Source of the DNA: Paenibacillus prosopidis
GTDB taxonomy: Bacteria; Bacillota; Bacilli; Paenibacillales; Paenibacillaceae
Assembly: GCF_003337375.1 (NCBI RefSeq)
Contig: NZ_QPJD01000001.1
Coordinates: 186,001 to 250,000 of the forward strand
Direction: 5' to 3'
DNA length: 64,000 nt
Shown here: piece by piece, positions 35,323 to 43,967 of the stretch
How positions within the stretch are numbered: position 1 is the first letter of the stretch
How the letters are laid out: each line of letters starts with the position of its first letter
Program-made: the position numbers and the translations under genes
The notes under the pieces: model-generated
Seen by the model: the letters and a program-made list of their open reading frames with translations, nothing else
Databases searched by the model: none
Told to the model about the DNA's origin: nothing

Positions 35323-36117
35323 ATGATGAGATATGCATCGTTGTTCTGGGAATACATTAAAAATTACGCAAAGACGAGGCTGACTTACCGGGCGGATTTC
35401 TGGATCGAGGTGCTTTCGGACCTCTTGTTCCAGGGGATGAACCTTATATTTATATTGATCGTGTTCCAGCATACGCCGTCGCTCGGCGGCTGGTCGGAGG
35501 CCGAGGTCGTGTTCGTATACGGCTTCTTCATGGTTCCGTTCGGTGTGTTCAGCACCTTCTTCAGCATCTGGAATTTCAGCGAGCGTTACATTGTAAAGGG
35601 CGAGATGGACCGCGTCCTTACAAGGCCGGCGCATAGCTTATATCAGGTGCTGCTCGAAAATGTGGATCCGCCTTCGCTCATCGGTTCCTTTGTTGGTGCT
35701 ATTATAATGGCGCTCTGCTGGACGCAATTGGACCTGCCGTTCCACCTGCTTGACGTTCTGATGCTTATAGTACTCGTACTTGGCGCAGTGCTGATATACG
35801 CAGGGCTGTATACGGCGCTAAGTGCCATCTCGTTTTATTCGGATGCGCCGACCGGCATCGTGCCGCTTATGTATAACATTCAAAACTACGGCCGTTATCC
35901 GGTTAACATTTATAACAAAATGATTCGATTCGTGCTGACATGGCTGCTGCCGTTCGCATTCGTCGGGGTTATTCCGGCATCCTATTTCCTCGAGAAAAAG
36001 GCGGATGACCTGTCACGAATGGCGATGATGACGCCTGTCATGGGCATCATTGTTTTCTCGCTTGGTTTGGCGCTCTGGAATCACGGGGTAAAAAAATATC
36101 GCGGAGCGGGCTCGTAA
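35323..36117 (+). CDS. ABC-2 family permease (second subunit)
   Basis: 264 residues, about six membrane helices, same family as its upstream neighbour. ATG 35323 lies 6 bases after the first permease; SD is GGGGGGG. The longer open frame from 35140 is inside the first permease and is not used. Family box ERYIVKGEMDRVLTRPAHSL corresponds to DGSVAVQLIRPYSYL in the partner. The two permeases are only distantly alike, so a heterodimeric channel is likely. Confidence 0.93.
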   Translation: MMRYASLFWEYIKNYAKTRLTYRADFWIEVLSDLLFQGMNLIFILIVFQHTPSLGGWSEAEVVFVYGFFMVPFGVFSTFFSIWNFSERYIVKGEMDRVLTRPAHSLYQVLLENVDPPSLIGSFVGAIIMALCWTQLDLPFHLLDVLMLIVLVLGAVLIYAGLYTALSAISFYSDAPTGIVPLMYNIQNYGRYPVNIYNKMIRFVLTWLLPFAFVGVIPASYFLEKKADDLSRMAMMTPVMGIIVFSLGLALWNHGVKKYRGAGS

Positions 36118-36161
36118 ACCCGCCAATTCACATCTGGGATGAGATAGTAATGGAGGTAAAT

Positions 36162-36647
36162 ATGACACAGCCGCAAGTGGGTGAGATGGCACCGGATTTC
36201 GTTTTGCCGGCATCGAACGGGGAGAACGTTTCATTAAGCGATTACCGTGGGCGCAACGTCGTTATTTATTTTTATCCAAGGGACATGACGCCGACGTGTA
36301 CGCAGCAATCTTGTGATTTCCGGGATGCGAATGCGGAAATGCTTAAGCATAACACGGTTATCCTTGGGATCAGCACCGATACTGTGAAGTCGCATCAACG
36401 CTTTATTGAGAAAAAAGAGCTGCCGTTCCTGCTTCTCTCCGATACGGAGAGGACGGTATGTGAGCAATATGGTGTTTGGCAGCTCAAGAAGCTGTATGGC
36501 AAGGAGTATATGGGCATTGTCCGTTCGACTTTTCTAATCGATGCGGCAGGGAAGCTCGTCCGCGAATGGCGTAAGGTGAAGATTAAGGGCCATACGCAGC
36601 AGGTGCTTGAAGCGGTGGAGCAGTTGCAGGCAGAGACGGTGAACTGA
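36162..36647 (+). CDS. bcp: Thioredoxin-dependent thiol peroxidase (BCP-type peroxiredoxin)
   Basis: Reduces hydroperoxides with electrons from thioredoxin. 161 residues from ATG 36162, 5 nt after GGAGG; an in-frame ATG at 36150 contains that SD and is not used. Peroxidatic and resolving cysteines are in PTCTQQSCDFRD, 5 residues apart as in BCP. Also seen: GEMAPDFVLPASNGENVSLS, VVIYFYPRDMTPT and RSTFLIDAAGKLVREWRKVK. Partner trxB is at 3954. Follows the ABC operon by 44 bases; own SD. Confidence 0.95.
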   Translation: MTQPQVGEMAPDFVLPASNGENVSLSDYRGRNVVIYFYPRDMTPTCTQQSCDFRDANAEMLKHNTVILGISTDTVKSHQRFIEKKELPFLLLSDTERTVCEQYGVWQLKKLYGKEYMGIVRSTFLIDAAGKLVREWRKVKIKGHTQQVLEAVEQLQAETVN

Positions 36648-36669
36648 TTCTCAAAAAATGATGAAAGCA

Positions 36670-36708
36670 AAGAAGCGTATTCAGCTGCTCCGGCTGAATA
36701 CGCTTCTT
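36670..36708 (+). terminator. Strong hairpin after bcp
   Basis: Perfect 16-bp arms AAGAAGCGTATTCAGC / GCTGAATACGCTTCTT with a 7-base loop, but no U tract follows (GCCGCTTCTGC). Possible terminator or RNA stabiliser. Confidence 0.55.
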
Positions 36709-36829
36709 GCCGCTTCTGCTGCTGGTGCAAGAGTAAAATATTGGGGGCAGGAAACAATAGGAGGGTCTATTTTATCGGCCATTATGCTAATATCGTTTAC
36801 TCGCAAAGCAAAATGGTTAATATTATCCA

Positions 36830-36858
36830 TTGACATACTGCTAGTACATTTATACAAT
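36830..36858 (+). promoter_or_regulatory. metNIQ promoter
   Basis: TTGACA (36830-36835), 17-base spacer, TACAAT (36853-36858). A start near 36865 leaves a leader of only about 27 bases before the gene, too short for a SAM riboswitch or T-box. Confidence 0.75.
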
Positions 36859-36891
36859 ATGGTTTTGTTTGACCGATAGGGGGTTATACAA

Positions 36892-37893
36892 CTGATCAAG
36901 CTACATAACATCAGAAAGTCTTACCGTCTAGGCTCGGTTTCGGTAGAAGCGGTTCGGGACGTTAGTTTGACGGTTCAAAAGGGTGAAATATTCGGTATTA
37001 TCGGCCATTCGGGCGCGGGGAAAAGCACGCTGCTGCGCTGCGTCAATCTGCTCGAGAAGCCTACATCGGGAACGGTGACGGTAGGCGATGTGGAGCTGAC
37101 CGGATTGTCGGAACGGCAGCTGCAAAATCAGCGGCGGCGCATCGGGATGATATTTCAGCATTTTAATTTACTTTCCATGTCTACGGTTCGCGATAATATC
37201 GCCTTTCCGCTCGTGCTGGCGAAGCTGTCGAAGTTCGAGGTGAGTAAGCGGGTGGACGAGCTTCTTAAGCTTGTTCAGCTGGAGCAGCATGCAGATAAAT
37301 ATCCGGCGCAGCTGTCAGGCGGACAAAAGCAGCGGGTCGGCATTGCCCGCGCGCTTGCGAACAATCCTGACGTGCTGTTATGCGATGAGGCAACGTCTGC
37401 GCTTGATCCGCAAACGACGAATTCGATATTAGCTTTATTGCTCGATATTAATGCGAAGCTGGGCATTACGATATTGCTCATTACCCACGAAATGAATGTT
37501 ATCCGCTCCATTTGCGATCGCGTAGCTGTCATTGACCAGGGTGAAATTGTCGAGATGGGCGAAGTGCTTCATGTATTTCTGAAGCCGGAGCATCCGGTGA
37601 CGCGTGATTTTGTCGCTCAAGTGGCCGACAGCGGAGCAAACGGACAGCTGCTTCACCAGCGGACGGGCCGCCTGCTGCGCATGACGTATATCGGGGATTT
37701 GACTTATGAGCCTATTCTTTATAATGCCGTGAAGCCTACGGGTGTACAGTTTGCGATCCTGCAAGGAACGGTCTCGCGAATGAAGCAGACGCCCTACGGT
37801 CAACTCATTGTTGAGTTGATCGGAAGCGATTCCGAGGTAGAGAGCGTCATTGCCGTTCTGCGCGATGAAGGACTGGAGGTGGAATCGATATGA
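36892..37893 (+). CDS. metN: Methionine ABC importer ATP-binding protein, apparently starting with CTG
   Basis: ATPase of the D/L-methionine importer. The usual N terminus (M-I-x-L-x-x-V/I-x-K-x-Y) aligns here with CTG-ATC-AAG-CTA, giving (M)IKLHNIRKSYRLGSVSVEAV. No ATG, GTG or TTG exists between the upstream stop at 36877 and this point; AGGGGG lies 8 nt before the CTG. An internal TTG at 36967 would remove the first strand. 333 residues: Walker A GHSGAGKSTLLRC, signature LSGGQKQRVGIARAL, Walker B VLLCDEATSALDP, His THEM, and the C-terminal regulatory NIL domain (about 260-333, MTYIGDLTYEPILYNAVKPT) that binds methionine. It overlaps metI by 4 bases. Confidence 0.93.
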   Translation: MIKLHNIRKSYRLGSVSVEAVRDVSLTVQKGEIFGIIGHSGAGKSTLLRCVNLLEKPTSGTVTVGDVELTGLSERQLQNQRRRIGMIFQHFNLLSMSTVRDNIAFPLVLAKLSKFEVSKRVDELLKLVQLEQHADKYPAQLSGGQKQRVGIARALANNPDVLLCDEATSALDPQTTNSILALLLDINAKLGITILLITHEMNVIRSICDRVAVIDQGEIVEMGEVLHVFLKPEHPVTRDFVAQVADSGANGQLLHQRTGRLLRMTYIGDLTYEPILYNAVKPTGVQFAILQGTVSRMKQTPYGQLIVELIGSDSEVESVIAVLRDEGLEVESI

Positions 37894-38570
37894 GTGGCAT
37901 AGGCAAAGGCATAGACTTTGAAAATGTTCGTTGGCCGGAAATCTGGGAGGCGACGAATGATACGCTGTTCATGATGGCGGCATCGCTCGTGTTCACGATC
38001 CTGTTCGGGTTAATTATCGGCGTCATTTTGTTCCTAACATCGCGCAGACAGCTGCTGCAGCAGCCCATTGTCTATGGCGTGCTTTCCTTAATCGTTAATA
38101 TACTGCGTTCGGTTCCTTTCATTATTTTGATGATTATGATCATGCCCGTAACCAAGCTAATTACGGGTACGACTCTAGGCGTGGAAGGCTCGATCCCGCC
38201 GCTGGTCGTGGCGGCGACGCCTTTCTTCGCGAGGCTGGTGGAAACGTCGCTGCGCGAGGTGGATCGCGGCGTCATTGAAGCGGCGCAGGCGATGGGCGCG
38301 TCGAAGTGGGATATTGTCCGGCGCGTCCTGCTGCGCGAGTCGAGGCCGGGACTTCTGGCTGCAGTTACGATAACGGCCGTGACGCTAGTCTCCTATACGG
38401 CGATGTCGGGCGTTATCGGCGGAGGCGGACTCGGCGACTTAGCGCTCCGATATGGCTATCAGCGGTTTCAAACCGATGTCATGATAGTAACCGTCGGTTT
38501 GCTGATCGTACTCGTTCAAGTGCTGCAAACGGTGGGCGATATACTCGTGCGCCGCTTCAGCAGGAAATAG
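37890..38570 (+). CDS. metI: Methionine ABC importer permease
   Basis: Membrane subunit of the methionine importer (called metP in B. subtilis). 226 residues, five helices. The EAA loop that contacts the ATPase is visible: EVDRGVIEAAQAMGASKWDI. Conserved NILRSVPFIILMIMIMPVTK and GVIGGGGLGDLALRYGYQRF are typical of MetI. ATG 37890 overlaps the metN stop and follows GGAGG. Confidence 0.96.
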   Translation: MSGIGKGIDFENVRWPEIWEATNDTLFMMAASLVFTILFGLIIGVILFLTSRRQLLQQPIVYGVLSLIVNILRSVPFIILMIMIMPVTKLITGTTLGVEGSIPPLVVAATPFFARLVETSLREVDRGVIEAAQAMGASKWDIVRRVLLRESRPGLLAAVTITAVTLVSYTAMSGVIGGGGLGDLALRYGYQRFQTDVMIVTVGLLIVLVQVLQTVGDILVRRFSRK

Positions 38571-38603
38571 ATTATTAAAAGAAAAACATCAGGAGGAATA
38601 ATT

Positions 38604-39458
38604 ATGAAGAAGACAAGTTATTTAGTTGTTATGATGATGCTAATGCTAGCTTTAGCGGCATGCGGTCAAGATAAGAATGCCGGAAACAATACGAACGGCG
38701 CGGAGGTTAACCAAGGAGCGGGGGAAGAAACCCCTGCTGAGGTAATCTTGAAAGTAGGCGCATCACCGGTGCCGCATGCGAAAATTTTGGAGGTTGTACA
38801 GCCTATTCTGAAGGAGCAAGGCGTAAACTTGGAAATCATTGAGTTTAATGATTATGTACAGCCGAATACACAGCTATATGAAAAACAGATAGATGCGAAC
38901 TTCTTCCAGCATACGCCTTATTTGGATCAGTTTAACAAAGACAAAGGCTACGATCTAGTTAACGTTGCCGGCGTTCACATCGAGCCTTTCGGCGCGTACT
39001 CGAAGAAGGTTAAAAAAGCTGAAGAATTGAAGGAAGGCGCTACGGTTGTTATCCCGAACGATCCGTCGAACGGCGGACGCGCGCTTGCACTTATGGCAGC
39101 AAACGGATTGATAACGCTGAAGGAAGGCGTTGGCGTAAATGGTACTGTAGCGGACATTACGGAGAACCCGAAGAAGCTTGACATTAAAGAAGTTGAAGCT
39201 GCGACGCTGCCGCGCGTATTGGACGAAGTAGATCTGGCGCTGATCAACACCAACTACGCTCTTGAAGCTGATCTTGTGCCGACAACGGATGCCTTGTTTA
39301 TCGAAGGCAGTGACTCCCCGTACGTGAACATACTCGTTTCCCGTCCGGACAATAAGGACTCCGATGCGATGAAGAAGCTTGCAGAAGCGCTTCGTTCCCC
39401 GGAAGTGAAAAAATTTATTGAAGACACTTATAAAGGCGCGATTATTGCTGCATTTTAA
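38604..39458 (+). CDS. metQ: Methionine-binding lipoprotein
   Basis: Substrate-binding lipoprotein of the NlpA/MetQ family, anchored outside the membrane. 284 residues; lipobox LALAACGQ (Cys about 21), Asn/Glu linker, then the binding fold: LKVGASPVPHAKILEVVQPI, QTQLYEKQIDANFFQHTPYL (core Q...N-F-F-Q-H), PNDPSNGGRALALM and LINTNYALEADL. SD AGGAGG precedes ATG 38604. Third gene of metNIQ; terminator at 39480. Confidence 0.96.
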   Translation: MKKTSYLVVMMMLMLALAACGQDKNAGNNTNGAEVNQGAGEETPAEVILKVGASPVPHAKILEVVQPILKEQGVNLEIIEFNDYVQPNTQLYEKQIDANFFQHTPYLDQFNKDKGYDLVNVAGVHIEPFGAYSKKVKKAEELKEGATVVIPNDPSNGGRALALMAANGLITLKEGVGVNGTVADITENPKKLDIKEVEAATLPRVLDEVDLALINTNYALEADLVPTTDALFIEGSDSPYVNILVSRPDNKDSDAMKKLAEALRSPEVKKFIEDTYKGAIIAAF

Positions 39459-39479
39459 GCGCTGAAGCGATAGGAAGAA

Positions 39480-39517
39480 GCGTCCCTGCCGGTTGGCGGG
39501 GGCGCTTTTTTTATTGT
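39480..39517 (+). terminator. metNIQ terminator
   Basis: GCGTCCCTGCC-ggtt-style stem pairing with GGCGGGGGCGC, followed by TTTTTTTATTG. Confidence 0.85.
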
Positions 39518-39664
39518 TTTAAGTGCTTAGTAGGTTCAATTATTAATGCTAAATAAAATTAGTATGGCTAGAGTACATGAAAATTCGATTTATGTTCGCA
39601 TGATACTAATCGGCTTGAGAGAAGCTTAGGAGCCAATTTAAGCGTGACAGCGTGGGGGGCAGTA

Positions 39665-39850
39665 TAGTGAGGGGAAACTCACTATTGATGAGGCGAGGCT
39701 CATTCATTTTCTGTTGCAGATAGAAGGAGGATTAATTAATGAGGTAAATCTACCTCGCCGTGAAGCGAGCTTCATGGGGAGTGAGGTTTACCTCACTATT
39801 TTGGTAGAGGAGTGAAATAGCGCGCTAATTTGTGGTATTTACCTCACAGA
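39665..39850. repeat. Cluster of GAGG/CCTC palindromes
   Basis: In the 497-bp spacer 39459-39955: AGTGAG-6-CTCACT (39666-39683), ATGAG-6-CTCAT (39688-39703), GAGGTA-4-TACCTC (39741-39756), GTGAGGT-tt-ACCTCAC (39781-39796) and a half site ACCTCAC near 39841. The 16-mer form also occurs at 16899-16914. No gene is visible in this spacer. Confidence 0.65.
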
Positions 39851-39955
39851 ATAGTAATGATCCCTCATCAATTAAGAGTGTAAGTCATTTACTAGAAACG
39901 CCGCTCATATAATCTACCAGAATGCTTGGCAGTTCATTTTCGGAGGTAGAGAAGG

Positions 39956-41290
39956 GTGGCAGGGTGGATGCGGCAGATAGTGCAGGCGGCGATTTGTGTG
40001 ATGTTCGTGTGGTTTGGCATGTTTGATCTGGGAGGCTGGGCGGTTTATAAGGGTGAAGCGGCAAGAGAGGCAGAGGCCGTTCCGGCTTCGATGCATTCTG
40101 CTTCCGTTTCCTATTATGAAGCGCAGCCGCTGTTAACCGAGCCGGTATCCTATGAATCTGGCAAAGAGCTGGAGCGGGAGAAGCCTGTTGTGAAGGCAGC
40201 CGCTCTTCCAAACGATAGAGCCGAAGCGCTGTCGCAAGAATCGAATCAAAAGGTAGTTTATTTGACGTTCGATGACGGCCCGAGTAAAAACACGGAGCAT
40301 GTGCTTAGCCTTTTGAAGAAGGAAGGCATAAAAGCGACGTTCTTCGTGCTTGGGGAGCATGTGCTGGAGCAGCCGAAAATCGCCAAACGGATCGCACGGG
40401 AAGGTCATTCGATCGGCAATCATACCTTTAATCATAAATATGAGAGATTATACGGCAGCTTTACCGAGTTTGCGGATCAAGTGATGAAAACCGATGAAGC
40501 GATCTACCGGACGACGGGCGTAAGAACGACGTTGTTTCGGGCGCCTGGCGGAACGCACAGCAATTTTGACCAAGGATATTTCGATGCGATGGCTGCGGCC
40601 GGCTATCAGGTGCATGACTGGAATGTGGACAGCGGAGATTCGAAGCGGCGCGGCGTACCGGCCTCCGAGATTATCGCAACGGTGAAGGGCTCCAAGCTTG
40701 CCGATAAGCTTATCGTGCTGCTGCATGACAGCGCCGGGCATGAAGAGTCGGTAAAGGCGCTGCCTGCTATTATTAAATACTATAAAAGCAAAGGGTATTC
40801 TTTTGCCCCTTTAACGGATAAAGTCGAGCCTATTCAATTCACAGTGGCCAAAAAACTGAAGTGGAGCAGGGAGAAGGTTACGGAGTCGCAAAGGGCGAAG
40901 CTGGCGCATTTTTCGGAGGCGCTGGGCCGCAGCAGCCGCCAGGCGCAAGCTGAGCAAAAGGAGCCTGTCCTTATTTTGCATCGCGGCGAGGAACGGCTGG
41001 AGCTTCAGCCGGCGGAATACGGAGTGAGCAAGGGGGCTATCGAGGTTTCGCTGCTGAAGCTGACGGAATGGATCGGCGGAACCGCGGAGACGGATTTGGA
41101 TAATGGCGTTATTGAAGCCTATATGAATGGAAACCGCTTGCTTTGGTTGACGGGTCTGGCTGACAGGCCGTCCAATCAGCCTGCCGGGCAGATCGTGGTT
41201 CCGGTTCGTGAGACATTGAAAAAATTCGGTATCGGAATTACAAGCTTCGTATATAACGATGAGCAGCGTGAAATATGGATAACGGAGTAG
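39956..41290 (+). CDS. Polysaccharide deacetylase with C-terminal copper-amine-oxidase-like domain
   Basis: Secreted NodB-type carbohydrate esterase (CE4), likely removing acetyl groups from peptidoglycan or chitin-like polymers. GTG 39956 follows GGAGG. 444 residues: signal/anchor (about 5-30, IVQAAICVMFVWFGMFDLGG), linker, NodB domain with metal/catalytic motifs YLTFDDGPS, GHSIGNHTFNH, FRAPGGTHSN and LIVLLHDS, then a ~110-residue C-terminal domain (LELQPAEYGVSKGAIEVSLL, IVVPVRETLKKFGIGITSFV) of the Cu_amine_oxidN1 type common in Paenibacillus surface proteins. That domain probably binds cell-wall material; this is inference. Single gene. Confidence 0.93.
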   Translation: MAGWMRQIVQAAICVMFVWFGMFDLGGWAVYKGEAAREAEAVPASMHSASVSYYEAQPLLTEPVSYESGKELEREKPVVKAAALPNDRAEALSQESNQKVVYLTFDDGPSKNTEHVLSLLKKEGIKATFFVLGEHVLEQPKIAKRIAREGHSIGNHTFNHKYERLYGSFTEFADQVMKTDEAIYRTTGVRTTLFRAPGGTHSNFDQGYFDAMAAAGYQVHDWNVDSGDSKRRGVPASEIIATVKGSKLADKLIVLLHDSAGHEESVKALPAIIKYYKSKGYSFAPLTDKVEPIQFTVAKKLKWSREKVTESQRAKLAHFSEALGRSSRQAQAEQKEPVLILHRGEERLELQPAEYGVSKGAIEVSLLKLTEWIGGTAETDLDNGVIEAYMNGNRLLWLTGLADRPSNQPAGQIVVPVRETLKKFGIGITSFVYNDEQREIWITE

Positions 41291-41379
41291 AGGAAAGGGT
41301 TTCTAGCAGGTCTAAATAGAGTGAAAGCTGGGGACACTGAAAAATAGATAGATTTATTTTTCAGGAGGCGAATTATTAG

Positions 41380-42411
41380 ATGATTTCTCCCCAATTTTCA
41401 GAGGATGCAAAAGAAGAACGTTATAGCCATTGGCCGGAAGCTCCGCAGGTGCTGCTGCACCGTTTACTAGTAAAGGTAGAGAGCGTATTGCTAGGCAAGC
41501 AGCAAGTTATTAAACATACTCTAACAGCACTGCTGGCGGGAGGCCATGTACTGCTGGAGGACGTCCCCGGCGTCGGGAAAACGCTGCTTGCGCAAGCATT
41601 CGCCCGTGCGGTCGGCGGAGATTTCAAACGAATCCAGTTTACATCCGACATGCTGCCTGCAGATATTGTAGGCGGAGTCGTGCTCGATACGCGTACGAGC
41701 GAGCTTGTCTATCGTCCCGGTCCGATCATGGGCAACGTCGTATTGGCGGATGAAATCAACCGCACGTCGCCGCGCACCCAGTCTGCCTTGCTTGAGGCGA
41801 TGGAAGAGAAGCGTGTCACTGTAGAGGGTAAAACCCGCAAGCTGCCGGTTCCGTTCATGCTGATCGCAACGCAGAACCCGCTGAGCTTCGAAGGAACGAA
41901 CACGCTGCCGGAAGCGCAGCTGGACCGTTTCATGATGCGGCTTACGATCGGGTATCCCGGATCGGCGGAAGAGAAGCGGATGCTGGAGCAATATGCTGAC
42001 GGCAACCGGGTAGAACCGGAACGGCTGCGTCCCGTTATCGCAACGGAGGAATGGCTGCAGATGCAGGCGGAAGCCAGGCAGACGCATATGCATCCGGTAC
42101 TGCTCGACTATATGGTTCAGGTTGCTGAAGCTACGCGCCGCGCGCCGGAGGTGCTGTTAGGGCTTAGTCCGCGCGCCCTGCGTGACTGGTTAAGGGCGTC
42201 GCAGGCAAATGCCTATATGGAAGGCCGCGGTTATGCGGTGCCTGATGATTTGCTGACAACGGCTGACGCTGTTTTGCCGCATCGATTATCGCTCCGGTAC
42301 AGCGCGGCTGCTACCGGCGCCGACGCGGTGAATGTGATTAGGCGGACGATTCGGGAATGTCCGTTTCCTGCAGCATTAGGGAGCGGTTTTGGAAGCGGGA
42401 AACGCCGATGA
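41380..42411 (+). CDS. MoxR-family AAA+ ATPase (YeaC-like)
   Basis: Chaperone-like AAA ATPase, 343 residues. Walker A VLLEDVPGVGKTLLAQAFAR, Walker B NVVLADEINRTSPRTQSALL, then MEEKRVTVEGKTRKLPVPFM, sensor ATQNPLSFEGTNTLPEAQLD-R and LLGLSPRALRDWLRASQA near the C terminus. MoxR proteins usually activate a DUF58/VWA partner; the DUF58 gene overlaps by 4 bases. Same position as B. subtilis yeaC, first gene of yeaC-yeaD-yebA before guaA. SD AGGAGG 11 nt before ATG 41380. Confidence 0.95.
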   Translation: MISPQFSEDAKEERYSHWPEAPQVLLHRLLVKVESVLLGKQQVIKHTLTALLAGGHVLLEDVPGVGKTLLAQAFARAVGGDFKRIQFTSDMLPADIVGGVVLDTRTSELVYRPGPIMGNVVLADEINRTSPRTQSALLEAMEEKRVTVEGKTRKLPVPFMLIATQNPLSFEGTNTLPEAQLDRFMMRLTIGYPGSAEEKRMLEQYADGNRVEPERLRPVIATEEWLQMQAEARQTHMHPVLLDYMVQVAEATRRAPEVLLGLSPRALRDWLRASQANAYMEGRGYAVPDDLLTTADAVLPHRLSLRYSAAATGADAVNVIRRTIRECPFPAALGSGFGSGKRR

Positions 42412-43967
42412 ATGCCTATTTTCAAGACGGATTACTGGAAGATAACGAAGGTGAGCTGCAGAGCATACAGCCAGAGGGACAGCGTGATTCGCAGAGCTTG
42501 GATGGTGCTGATCACGAAAGCGTGCATAACGCGGCCCCGCGGCATGTAAATCGGAAGGGGGCTTCGGACCCTGCAAATGTGGGAAACGAAGGTATCTACC
42601 GCACGAGATGGTTGGCCTGGTCGGCAATCGCGGTTGGCTGGGCATTCGGCTTAGCTGCCGTGCTGCTGCGCGGCGGCGCGGTAGAATGGTTTTTGACCAG
42701 CGTACTCAGCATGATTATTGTCATAAGCGGAATAGCGCCGGCTATTGCGGCAGCCAGCTTGACTGCCGTACGTAAGTTGACGCGTCAGGAAACGGTGGAA
42801 GGCGGGAAGATTGAGGTTCAGTTAACGTTGAAGCGCTCCTACATCGTTCCGCTTGTTTGGCTGGCTTTACGGGATGAAACGGTTAACGAAAGCTCGGCTG
42901 CTGATCAGCGAATCAGCTATCGAACGGTTTTCGCTCCGCAGCTTCGGAAAGAGGCAACGATACACTATACCTTAAACAAGCTGCGGCGGGGTCGGCATCC
43001 GTTTGGTCCCGTTTCGGTTACGATTGGAGATTGGCTCGGTTTAACGGCTATTCATAAACGGGTCGAGTGCGAAGCAGCGTTTGTCGTGCTGCCTGGTTTA
43101 CCGCATGCTGAGCTTATGGATGCTGCGGAACGAGTTGGCGGTTACGCCGCTTCAAAGCAGAATTTGTCCCCGGCCGCCGTTTCTTTCGACCATCGGGGAG
43201 AGGAAGGGCGCCAGGAAATAGCAGCCGCAGTGCGGGCTGCGGGCATAGGACCGGACAGCCGTCCTTATCGGGAGGGCGATTCACTGCGCCACTTGGATTG
43301 GAGAAGCGCTGCCAAAGGGAGGAGCTTACAAACGAAGGTCTTTCCGCTGGAGCAGCCTGCCCAAACATTTATCGCCGTAGATACGGCCGCTTCCGCCTAT
43401 GACCGCGATGATCGATTGTTCGACGCGTGTATCGGCTGGGCATCGCATGCCGTGCGGCAGGCAGCTGCTTTGGGCAGCGCCGTTACGCTGCTCGCAGGAC
43501 AAGGAGCAGCAGCCGTGAAGTCGCAAGCAGAGACGATTAAAGGGATTCAGCAAGAATCTAATGAGCCATTCCGGATGATCCATTCGTCTTTGAATGGGGA
43601 TCTGAATGCTGGTGTATCAGACATGCTGCATGAAATGGCTTTGCTGCGGGCGGATGGAAAAGAAGCATTGACAGGCAGTCTCGTTGACGGATGCAACCGG
43701 CTTATGCGCGGCGGTACGATCCTTGTGTTTACTGCCGATTGGAGAGGCGGAAGAAGCTGGGGAGAGCTGGCAGGCTATTCGGCGGAACGGGGCTGCAGGC
43801 TGGAGCTGTTCATTGTTACGCGAAGCAGTGTGCCATCCTTCGCTATGCGCGAGCAGCAAAAATGGCTGGAGAGCGGCGGCGTCAAGGTGACGTGGCTGCA
43901 TGTCCCTGCAGGCATGAATGTGCTTCCATTCGCTGAGGAAGGAGGGGACGTGCATGACTACGCATAA
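42408..43967 (+). CDS. DUF58 domain protein (YeaD-like)
   Basis: 519 residues; start ATG 42408 inside the MoxR stop (ATGA), SD weak. A disordered N terminus of ~60 residues (longer than usual), two membrane helices (about 65-83 and 88-110: [40 protein letters not shown]), a beta region, then DUF58 with the signature [19 protein letters not shown] [20 protein letters not shown] and [13 protein letters not shown]. The VWA-like fold lacks a clear MIDAS; DUF58 proteins are suspected scaffolds or regulators for MoxR. Overlaps the transglutaminase gene by 14 bases, so all three are one operon. Confidence 0.93.
   Translation: MNAYFQDGLLEDNEGELQSIQPEGQRDSQSLDGADHESVHNAAPRHVNRKGASDPANVGNEGIYRTRWLAWSAIAVGWAFGLAAVLLRGGAVEWFLTSVLSMIIVISGIAPAIAAASLTAVRKLTRQETVEGGKIEVQLTLKRSYIVPLVWLALRDETVNESSAADQRISYRTVFAPQLRKEATIHYTLNKLRRGRHPFGPVSVTIGDWLGLTAIHKRVECEAAFVVLPGLPHAELMDAAERVGGYAASKQNLSPAAVSFDHRGEEGRQEIAAAVRAAGIGPDSRPYREGDSLRHLDWRSAAKGRSLQTKVFPLEQPAQTFIAVDTAASAYDRDDRLFDACIGWASHAVRQAAALGSAVTLLAGQGAAAVKSQAETIKGIQQESNEPFRMIHSSLNGDLNAGVSDMLHEMALLRADGKEALTGSLVDGCNRLMRGGTILVFTADWRGGRSWGELAGYSAERGCRLELFIVTRSSVPSFAMREQQKWLESGGVKVTWLHVPAGMNVLPFAEEGGDVHDYA

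Noticed and set aside
36709..36891. SAM (S-box) riboswitch or T-box before metN
   Set aside because: No matching core motifs, and the promoter at 36830 leaves only about 27 leader bases.
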